A stretch of 64,000 nt of DNA from Ecdyonurus torrentis. Taxonomy: Eukaryota; Arthropoda; Insecta; Ephemeroptera; Heptageniidae. Below the pieces are notes generated by a model. That model did not search any database and was not told the origin of the DNA. It saw nothing but the letters and a program-made list of their open reading frames with translations. Position numbers and translations under genes: made by a program. Every line of letters starts with the position of its first letter. The stretch's first letter is position 1. Shown here piece by piece: positions 37,813 through 49,800 of the stretch. Location of the stretch: contig OX439127.1 of assembly GCA_949318235.1 (NCBI GenBank), forward strand, positions 9,626,694 to 9,690,693, written 5' to 3'.

Positions 37813-40800
37813 CTGCAAATAAAAATTCACATTGTTTTTATATAATACAGTACGTGCAAGTATAACTCGACGCACATACAAAGATAAGGAAACGTAGGTA
37901 TAAACAGCTACTGGTATGTGGAGCCTTACACCTTTAAAGTTTAAATATACAACTCCTCTAGTATTAATAATATGCTTACCACTTGTGCTAGTGTGTACTG
38001 TAATCTGTGCTTCCTCCAGCTTACGACGCAACATTTTATTCTCTCTACGTAGCTCCAACTCATAGCGAGGTGTGATGGCTGTGCTGCTACCTTCTGCTCC
38101 AGAACAGCTGGATTCTTCTGCACAGTGGCGTAAGAGCAGATGCAGCTGCTCTTCGTGATCCCGTTGCTGAGATACAAGCTGTCTTTCTGTTGCATATCGA
38201 GATTGCTGCAGAGCATGGCTTAATGCTTGGAATCTCCACGTGTGAAGCTCTGCTTGAGTCTGAATGCAAGGTAAGTTTGGTAAGTCACAAAACATGAGAA
38301 CATTATTTTCAACATGTACACTTGAATTGTTATAGATTATAAAACAGGAAACACGTCAATAAAATAAATAACTAAAGATAAAGATTAGCAACAATAAGAA
38401 GATTTTATAGACAAACACACAGATAGAGATTCGGAAAAATTGGGGAATGGAAGTTAGTAGTGAGCTTAGACTGACAGGGATGCCATAGTATAGAAAATAA
38501 TTTCTAATCCAGGACAAAAAATATTGATGCATACAGCATTAATTAATTAAGTATGTAATAGCCGCTCATATTGCTCTATAGAAAGCAAGCATATCAATGT
38601 TGTTGTGAGCAATATGTGTAACTCGTGTTTTGTCACACGAAGCAAAATGTCTATCTCGTTATGTGTCACGCATAGCAATATGTGTATCTCCCGTTTTTTG
38701 TCATGCGAAGCAATATGTGTAGGTCAAGCGCCATCTCCAATATGTTTTGCACATTTACACATTTTGCTTAGCTTGACAAAAAACGAGATAAGACATATTG
38801 CTACGCGTGACAAACAAGATAGACATTTTGCTTCACAAGACAAAAAACGAGTTACACATATTGTTCGCAACATCATCGATATGCTCTATACATTAAAATT
38901 GTGTGGCCTGGGTTAGAAATTATTTTCTCTACCATGGCATCCCTATCATTATAAGCTCACTACTATCTCCCATTCCCCAATTTGTCTATGCTTTTCAAAC
39001 AAATCTTTTAACTATCAATCATCACATGGTTGATTTTTCCTTAATATGAATAACAGTAAAAGTAAAGTCGACATACTTAATAGATATTATAGGAAACAAA
39101 CATTAACTTACTTCATGTTCAGCAACTTGAAGTTCTAATTTCTTACTACTGTCTCTCAGATCTATAACTTTATGAAAGTATTTATACAGAAGCATTTTGG
39201 TTTCAGCCAATGATAATCCAACAAGACGTTCCATTAACAGAGCTTCTCCCTACATAAAAACATATTTTAGTATACTTCAAACAAAATACTGCTGATATTA
39301 ATAGCCAATTAAACATTACACACCCTATCTCTATCAGTCAGGATACAACTAAGATCTTGAGAACGTCCACAGAGAATTTCATTTTTGTATTCAATGGCAG
39401 CATCAATTGCCTCAATAGCCTCCTCCAACTCAAGTAATTTCCTTTCTTCCTCTTGTGATAATGACTTCTCCTAAACAGTAAATAAACATTAATTTTGAAC
39501 ATTATTTAACTAACTACAACCACAATAACTTACTAGACGAAACTTCTTATTGAGCTCGTATCTTTGATTTATTAGGCAATCCTTTGTTTTCCTCAGTTTT
39601 CGTATGGCTCTCCTCAATGTAGCACCCTCTCTTGTTTCATGTAAGCTTCCTGGCTGCTTGCAAACAAGTATGTAAAGGTAAATAATAAACTAAAATGTAC
39701 ATAATTACATCTAACAGTATAAAAATAATAATAAGTAACATACCCCCGTAAGCTGCAATGCTAACTAACTAGTTCAACTGTAGTTAAGTTGTTGTTTTGA
39801 TTAATGCAACAATTTAAAAAATATAACTAAGGTTTAACGACAGGTTGCAGCTTACGGCCGTTAGTCAAGTTTCAAAATTGAAGGAGCTTTCAAAAGAAAG
39901 AAATAGAGATCGAAACACCTTGAAATGTAATGAGATTCCTCAACTGTTTTTTTAAATATTTATAGTTTATATAATTTGCAAATATTTAACAATATAATAT
40001 ATACATATATATTAATATACATAATATATTGCCCCCTTGTTGCGTCCAAAGAGCGTACTTGCACTTGGTTTTACATGTTAAGCTTATGATGGATGCTTGC
40101 GCAGCATCGAAAGTAACCAAATGCAAGTACACCCTTTGGACACAGCAAGGGCGATATATTACTTGCAACACTAATCAAGAATATTTTTTTCTCTCATATC
40201 AATTAATAGCTCAATTTCCCATTCCCCAAGTTTTTGTAATCTATCTGTGAGTTATTCTATCATCTAATTATGAGCCAATTATCACAAAATCAATTTCTTT
40301 CCTTAATTAAAAATATATCATAGGTACATTATACAGTGTAAATAATGTTGAGATTGTCACCTGCAATCATACTAGCCACAGAAACTCAACATACATAGTT
40401 AAGTTGACTCTATTTAATTTTTAAACAATTACATTCAGCAAAATTAAAACAGATTAATGCCAACTAGTTCTAGCATTAACAAAAAAATATTTAATTGATG
40501 GGAATTGGAAATAATTTTGATTTGAATATGCTATCAAAGAAAATAATACCAAAAACCAATATGTACCTTATCACAATGCTGTCTATAGCTAGGAAAAGAT
40601 CTTGATGGCACAGTTTACACAAATGACTGATCAAGACTGATTAACAAGTTTCAAATGCTTTAAAAATGGTTTCATTTGAAGCTGATCACAGTGAATGAAT
40701 TGCAAGAACACATACTAATGCTGTTCGTAAACCCTGTTCTCTTGCACCAAAAAATGCGCACTTCGTTTGATTAACAATAGCTGATCTGTCATTTTAGGGG

Positions 40801-43800
40801 CAAAGAACAGGGTTTACAAACAGCATTACTAGTAATAGGCCTACTAATAATAATACAGTAATACTAATAGTCAGGGAGGAGAAAACTTAACTTAAGTACT
40901 TACATTTATACCATTTTTGAAAATATTGGAGTTATCTAGAGGTACAGATTTTGAGTTCTTTAACGTGTTTTGTGATTCATTGTTCTCGTCATCTCTATAC
41001 AAAGAACATGCAACATTTTCCTGTAAAATGAGATAGAATGAGTGCATGACGCATACATGTAGGGTAGTTTATTATGACCACACTTATATTGTGAATCAAC
41101 AGCTTTGGCAACAAATAAAGTACCCACCTTTGACAGTTTAGACTGGTCCAACTGTTTAAGTGTCATTTCTTCTTTTTGAATTTCCCGTTCTACACTCACT
41201 TTTAACCTTTCTTCTTTCCTGAGTTGTCTTTTTAACTTTTCTAATTGCCTTCTTGAAGCAGTAAGACTGTGTTCTAAATCTATTGCCCTGTAAGAGATGA
41301 GTTTTAAATTGAAGTGAATAAAGAAAGCACATTATATGTACTGATTATGTATATGTCGATTGGTCTATCAATTGAATATTTAGATGTATGTTGAAATTTG
41401 TTGTGGGAATTTGTCACTTACTTTTCTGCTGAGTCCTCGGCTAAATGCTGAATAGATGCAATATCCTTCAAGCGCTGCTTATATGTTTGCACAGAATGCT
41501 GAAATTTCTCCAAATCTTCCCTTAATTTCAAGTTGGGGTGCTTTTGATGCTGAATCATTTTCTCAATCTGAGCAAGTTTCAACTGGCTATTTTTATATGC
41601 GTCCTGCGTTTTTCTCAGTTTTCGTTCAAGCCTTTGTTTTGCAGCAAGACGAACTTCTCTGTTCTTTACTAGATCCTGGAGCATTTCCTCCTAAAATAAA
41701 ACAATAAATAAATAATTGATGAAAAGATTGAGCTGAGTTGCTTTATTTCTATTTACCTTTAATTGTATTGTGTGCTGTAACTCATTGATTTTCGCACTTA
41801 TTCCTTGCAAGTCCAACAAAACATGTTTCATCTGGTTCTGTCTATTTTCAGTTTGTATTTCATCACAGTGTTCAACTAAATCAGAATCCATCTGTGGGGA
41901 CTTGGAAATATGTAGCATTACAGTTGTTTGTGTGTTTTGAGGGACAAGAGCATGCATACTATTTGGATCCTGCAAAAGAATGTAAAATCAAGTATGTGTT
42001 AAAATAGAAATGAAGAAAAAGCATTGAGGTTGATATGTAATATGTTCAAAAATTAAAATAGAAATTCAACCTGCTATTCATTATTATTATTAGGTATTTA
42101 AATTTTAATTGTTTAACATATCAAATAAAGTATTTAGATTCTAGCAAATACGTAGATACATCTTAGTCTACAAAAAATGATAAATAAAGAGTGGATAGGA
42201 AACATTTAGACTGGAAATGTTGGGGGTAATGAGTTTACTTTTTAAGGACAGGTAACCTTGAGTTAACGAGAATAATTGGTAGTGTGAATAATAACCCAGA
42301 CCAAAACTGAATGCAAATAGCATTAAATAACAAGAATATGTGCGGAGCTGCTCATAAAGCATAGGCTATTGTTTAATTAATAATATTATTATTTATTTGT
42401 AGAGAACAAGCAAAATTGGCAGTTGGCTTGCAATTGATTTAGACAGTGAGCAAAAACACAAAGCACACTAAAAACCTTCATAGCAACTTATCTCTACCTA
42501 TGTCCTTACTGGGACTTATCAGCAGGGCGAGAAAAGAGAAGTCACTGCCTAACTTCAAGCCTCAATAAGGCTGGAAGTGAGCAGTTGCTTTGGCGGTCTG
42601 GATCATGCAACCGAGGCTACCCAATGCAACATGAGACATTTTCAGATCTCCGCCCCTGTTGGTGTGCTACGTGTTTTTGCTCACACTGTCTAAATCAATT
42701 GTGAGCCAATCGCCAATTATACTTGTCCTCTACATTTAATATTTTTATGAATTAAGCATGAGCATATGTTTCAAGGGTGTCTCTATACATACTATTGTAA
42801 TGTAACGCTATATGCGTTCAGTTTCGGTCTGGGTTAGAAATTACTCTTTCTCATCCAATGGTTCCCGTCAGCAACCCATCTATCTATATCGATATTGTAG
42901 CGAACAATATGTGTATCTTGTTTTTGTTTGTTTTTGTCACATGAAGCAAAATGTGTAAGTCGAGTGCCATCTAAATTATGTTCCGAAACAACTTCACATT
43001 TTGCTTCTTCTTGATATGTCTCCTATCCAAACTTTATTTATCAATCAAACTGCACATTTGATTTCTTTCCTTAATTATGTAATATATTTATATAGTCTTA
43101 AGTAAAGCTCTTGTTAAGTCAGTGCAACACACTCAAAACAGTACGTACCAAGTTAGCATTAGGAGAATGTGGATGAAGAGATGGCATTTGTGCTGCATTT
43201 GTATTAGGAAGTATACTATTGCGACGAGTTACAAGACGATGCGTTTCAATTGCACTTGTTGAAGCTTGCATGTACAGCCCTTGGTGATCATCTAAAATCA
43301 GGAAACAACAATACAGTTATATGATTGTTCTTAAATTTTCATGGAAAAAGAAGATTGGTTATAATACCTTTATTTTGAATTAGTTGCAATTCAGTTGATT
43401 CTTTTTCTTGTACTTTCTGTATCTCTAAATCAGTTTTTAGTTTAAAATCTTCAATCAATGAATCCAAATTATTTACAAATTCAGGAGTAGAGATACGTTT
43501 TGCTTCTAGTTCTACATCCGATTGGTTATTACTAACATAAGATTTGACAGGACTCTCTGAATTGCTGTCATTTTTCTCTTCTTCCTCCTCTTCGTCTTCT
43601 TCTTCCTCCTCCTCCTCCTCTTCTTCTCCCTCCACTTCTTCATCTTCTTCTTCTTCTTCATCATCTCCTTCTTCTTCATCATCATCTTCCTCCTCTTCAT
43701 CACTACCTTCATCATCAGGTGCATCAATGTCACTTGCTTTCTCCTCAGACTCAGAAAGTTCTCCTGGCAAAAGTAAAACAAATTGTTGCAAAATAAATTG

Positions 43801-46800
43801 TTTAATCAGTGCATACGAGATACTGGATTGGATGAAATGAAGTTTAACTAAAACTAAATACTAAAATGGTTAACATCATGGCGCCATGAAATATTGTAAA
43901 ATTTTGATTTTTGATTTTTTTTTTAAAAAACCCAACAAATTAATGAATCCCTATAATTAAAGAAAAAAACAAAAGGACTTAATTTCCATTTCTTGATAAA
44001 CTTGATACATCAGGTTAACACAACTGTACCACAAGGTTGAATAAGAAATGTAGTTTCATAAAGTGTAAGTGAAACAATAAAAACAAAATAGTGCAACTTC
44101 TACAAGAGTATGACACTGTAATGTAAGTACACATGACTTATGCAATCCAAAAAGGAATGCTGCTGAAAAGTACTGTTCAGCTGGAGACGTGTATTGCAGG
44201 TCAAAATGATATTGATCAAATGGGCAACAAAATATAACTTCCAGGATAAAATAAAATAAAAAGCAACAGAATAACAATATTCTCTTTGGATTACCTAATC
44301 TATCAAAATACCTTATGACACTGTACTGCACTTATTAGCTTTAATACCCATCCTTACCTATGACATCTAATGATCGATGAAGTAGCTGACCCAAACTATC
44401 TGCTTGCTGGCTTGCGACAATCTCCTCACATTCTTGCTTCAAACAAAGCCAGCGCTGAATGTGTTCTAGATCATCAACAGTAAGACCCTGGCCTTCAGTA
44501 ATTTGTTGAAATAGACCCTCAGCGTCTGACACAAGTTTCTTCCATTGAAGCATTACAAACTCCATTCTGTAATCAAAACAACTATTTAGCATTGGTAGTA
44601 CCATATATATATTTAAAAAAAAAAAAAAAAAGTTCAGCTATAATGGCAAAAGTTAGGCTAAAAATAAGGAATAAAAAACCATAATGGTTGATTTACTAAA
44701 CAGCATTTGGTGCAAAGACGTGAAGATGCTAGATATGTACACATCATGTTTATTGACACAGTGGCCTAATCCTTTTAACATCTACTAATAATATTTAAAA
44801 TTATATTATCTAGCAATCTACTTTAGAAATTTCATCCCATCTCCCAGCAATCTATAAATTATAGAATCTTTGCATTTTATTATTTTTCAATTCAACATGC
44901 CCTAATTGTTCTTTCAATGTATTTACTTTTAATATAAAAATAGGGAAGCCCAATAAGTTTTTGATTTTGAGAAATTTTCAGTCAGGTTTAAAGCATTTGC
45001 TTCATTTTATGAAAGTTAATTATTACCCATTATTTATTTAATATATATTATTTTTAATATTTAATTTTATTACTGTTTTTTTGCATTCCTTAAAATTCCT
45101 AAAAAAAAATGTGTACATACATAATGAGCATATTGTCCTGACCGCGCCAAAAAAGCTTATATCCATTGATCAGCAAATCGCTTTAGGGCATATCTCCAGT
45201 GATCAGCAAAATTAAAAAGTTAGGGGGTATCTCCAGTGATCAGCAATTTTAAGTCTTATCTCCAATAATCATACTAAAGATTAGTGGAGATACACCCTAA
45301 AATTGCTTATCACTGGAGATACGCCGTAAAGCAATATGCTGATCAATGGAGATAAGCCCTTTTGACGCGACCAGGATGATATGTATTTAATATATAGCAA
45401 GTATACAGTAGTAGTAGTAATACATAATTGTTCGTATACATGTCATAGTTTATATTCCTAAAAAGAAAAAGACAATAGACTAATAACATTTCAACAATAA
45501 AATAATTTTTCTGCTCAGGTCAGAAAGAAGAAGGAAAAAAAAAAAAAAAAAAAAAGGGCGAGAGTACTATTTTTGATTGTGTTATTAGTGTCTCTAATGT
45601 TATTACTTTATTTTAATAATTTGGTTCTGATAACAACTAAGTAACAACTTACCCAAACATATTATCAGCGAAACTTGCTGGATTACTATGGCTTCTGTTT
45701 TCGTCAAACAAGGATGCTGCTATAGGGCCTACAAAGTGATTCATGGTTGGGCGATTTCTCACAACCTTAACAAGGTTGCCACAGCTTAGTGTATTCAAAG
45801 TATCTGTTGTATCTGATGCCATTGAAGAGATGCAGCACACAAATAAGCAAATGGCTCGTCCTCCAAGTGAACCCTTAATTTAATTATTATTAAATATCAA
45901 TAATAGAGTATGGCAAAAATAGAGCAAGGAAATTAAACACAAGCTTGCGATTGTATAAAAAACTATTTCTTGACTCTCTGGTACAGTTTGCAATTGCACT
46001 TCTACTAGTGATTCATAATATGTATTTCATAAAGGGGGGGGGGGGTAACTGCTACCCTAGGTTGAAAAAATCATAGCTTATGTAAATTTGCACAGTTGCT
46101 AATATTAAAAGTCAAACAAACTACACATGTTGAAGCAAGCAAGCTATTTCTAATCATTAATTCTGTGAAATATTTAATAAAATGCATTTAAAAGAAAGAA
46201 AAAAATCACCAAAGACACTTATATTGTATAGGTATATTAAGGAAAATAAACCATCGCAGTTAGGTATGATAAATTTAAAAGAAAAAGACAGGAGAAACCA
46301 GCAAGGGCCTTACCATAGTTAAGGGAGTCCCATAGCAAGATTTTTACCCAACTATGGGATTCTCTTCACTATGGTAAGGCCCTTGCTGGTTTCTCCAACC
46401 CTTGTCTTTCAAATTTATATTGTTTAGATGATGTTTTAAAGGCAACTGGTTTCTTCGTTAGTTGCTAAGGAGTATAATTAGAGCATTATACTCTAAGCTG
46501 ATCAGAAATAACTAGCAAAGAGGACTTTTACCATCAAAATATATTAACCAACATAAATAAATGTGTATCTGTGTCATCAACACCTTCTCCTAATTTCGGG
46601 TGGTACAGAGCTTGTTGGTTTGGCCTATTCTTTCCTTTGACAAGTCCAAACCAAACAGTTTCAAACTTAAATTTAAGTTAAAGCAATTTTCAACTTAAAC
46701 TATCGTACAATTGGAATTTTATAGAGCAAAAAGTAACAAATTAATGCTGCTTAAATACAATACCTTCAATAGATGTGTAAGCTTGGAATCTCTATAGGGC

Positions 46801-49800
46801 AGGTGAGATTGTTGAGGACTGAAGCTGGTGAGGTAAGACTGGTAAGATTGTTGAGTGGCCAGAGCGTGAACAAGATTACCCAATGCTGCCAAGCTGGAGT
46901 CTAGTCTCACACTTCCCTCAGAACAAAGACGTTCTGATCCAGCCAAGTCTACAAGCAGAAGCTGCGACACTTTGTGCTGCACTGATTGATCACCTGGGAA
47001 ACAAGCAAGGAGTTTTGTATGTCAATGAAAACTTCATAATAATATTACTGACAAATCAACAATAAATATGGTTAGTGACACAAAGATTTTGTATCCTAAT
47101 GCTGCATTTGATGTACTGTGTGAGATTCATTGTACAGTACTTTGAATATGTTGTACATATCTTTACAAAGCTATTGTAGCAAAAGTTGAGCAAAAAAAAA
47201 TATATATATAATAATAATAAAAAATAAAACAAAAAAACAAAAAAACAGAACCAGTTCTCAGACACAGTTCTTGGAAGTTTATTAAGAACTGGTTCTGGTC
47301 CCTGCCTTTAAGTTTTCTCTCACAAGGCATCCCTGCCAGCTTAAAGCCCATGTCAACTTACTCTTTTATCATTTAGAATACTAGACTGATAATTACCATA
47401 CCTTAATATCCATGAATTAGACCCCATCACGTTGATTTTGTATTTATTTTTCTTTTTGCGGTTATATCACGTATCTAACGTCACAATGTACCGCAAAAAG
47501 GAAAATAAACAAAAATAAATACAAAATCAATGTGTTGGTGTCTAATTAATGGATATTAAGGTATGGTAATTATCAGTCTAGTATTCTAAATGATAAAAAA
47601 GGTAAGTTGACAAGGGCTTTAAAGACACAGTTAACCCTAAAAATAAGACTTTTTTTTTTTTTTTTTTGTTGTTGTGGGGATAAGCGAGCCCCGCGAGGTT
47701 AAGGAGATATAGTACACGCCCCTCTACTATGAGAGTAAAATTTTTTTACCCCTTGGTCTACCTGCTAAGCTTACCTGAGAAGGTGTACAGACTTTTTACT
47801 TACACAGTAGGGGGGAAGTAGTGCATTACATTTCCCCCTAGTTACCTTCACGGGGCTCGCTTATCCCGCGGACTAGAAAAGTCAAATAAATGACTCATTT
47901 CTATTGTCATGTTTTGCAAAAGAAGAAAACAACAACTTATTTTTAGGGTTAAGTGTGCCTTTAACGCCCAATATCTTATCTGGCTGATTAGATAATATGG
48001 AAAATAATGCATAGTTGTTAGGTATGCTAAAATTTAAAGAAAAGGATAGAGAGAACCAGCAAGTGTCTGGCCATAGTGAAGATAGAATATCGATCTAGTT
48101 GCGATCAAAATGTCTATCTCGTATTTTGTCAGTATAAGCAAAAATGTCTCTCTGGAGCGCCATCTCCATAACGTTCGGGAACGAGATAGACATTTTGCTT
48201 ACGCTGACAAAATATGAGATAGACATTTTGTTCGCAACAAGATCAATATGTGTGTGTACATTTGTCGGTTTATACAGACTCAGATCATTCCATTTCTCAT
48301 GAAGTTGAGTGCTGAAAGCTATCCAATATGTGTTTATTATCTCTGTGCTAGCAAGATTTTCACTGACCTCTAGGACTCTTTTTGCTATGGTGAGGCTATT
48401 CATGGTTCCTTTTTATAACATTCTTTTTTTTTTTTTTTTTTTTTTTTAGATATTAAATCTCTTTAATTAGCCAATTATCAAAAAGTTAATTTTCTTCTAA
48501 ATAATGTAATTTTTCTAAATTAGAGAGGGGGGGAAGGGGGGACTGCATAATATGCAACTAGCTATAAAATTAATATACATATGTATCACAAAGTTGTGCT
48601 TTCAATAGTTGTATTTGTGTTTCACATGCGTATATTAAAAATTAAAGAAAATTTGACTACACGATAATTGCTCTATGCATTAACATTTTTTGACCCGAGT
48701 TAGAAATTATTTTCTCTGCCACAGCGTCCCTGTCAATCTAAACTCATTACTATCTCCCATTCCTCAGTTTTTCCTAAGTGTTTTCATATCACATAATATG
48801 TTTATAATAATTTATTTGGACCTGGGCATTACAAACTGAATAAAGCATTACTTACTTGACAGGATTTGTTGTTCAACAAGTAGACTAAAGATGGTGTGCG
48901 CACGTTCTCCTTGTCTTCTGTTATTCATGCCAGTCAGTAAGCAATTGAAGACATCAATAATGGTTTGACATTCTACATGCTCAGCTCCTTCCACTTTCAT
49001 ACCAATCTAGTAAGCAAGAAGGTATACGTTAAGCAACATGATAAACTCAAATAAGGGATTAGTAACTTTAATGTTATTCACCAAGGTCCATATAATAAAG
49101 AGGTTGAACACAGCACAAAACTCACGCATTCAATTTCATTTTGTGATGGATTGTACTTCATTGGATTTGTGTTGGTTCTAAGCCAATACGATGCCGTTCA
49201 CCAGCTACGTCATTGATAAGGTGAACAAAGTTTCATATCAAGTCTTCCGGATAGAAATGTCGTTGTAGAGGGTTTTTTGTGATGCGACCTTGAATCTTAC
49301 CTGTTCTTTTCATAGAGCTCATAGTCGCATGGCAAAAAAACTCTACAACGACATTTCTATCCGGAAGAACTGATATAGTGATATGACGTCTTTGGTGAAT
49401 TACTTTAAGCTGCGCGACCTTGGCCAAAACTTTTCCCACAGCATCTAACCTCTTATATATGGACCTTGGTTATTCACATGGGCTAAGAAAATCATCTGCT
49501 TTTGAAGGTAAAGCAAATGGGATTTTAACATGAAACTTTTATGGGACTGTTATGTAAAGAAATGACAACACTAGAGTATGTTCTGTAAACTACACACACA
49601 TATTGAGCCAGCTTTGATATTTTTCCTTTGTTAAGAACACCTGATCATGAAGCCACTACCTGTTAACGAAATATATGTATGGTTGATCATTGTTATTTCT
49701 TCGTTTAGAACTTTAGACCTGATAAGAATGAACTAAACTTCACATAAAAATTTCCGTTCTCAACAGTGACTCACTTTTATAGGCTCGAAAAACAAGATCA

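Noticed and set aside
38605..38916. 103-codon Cys/Ser-rich ORF, and similar ORFs at 51670-51988
   Set aside because: They are translations of the family B tandem-repeat hairpin arms in a cos intron.
40029..40250. Opposed ORFs with shared peptide words
   Set aside because: They reflect the inverted arms of the MITE at 40024-40160.
43544..43840. Poly-Ser ORF on the plus strand
   Set aside because: It is the antisense shadow of the acidic segment of cos exon 9.
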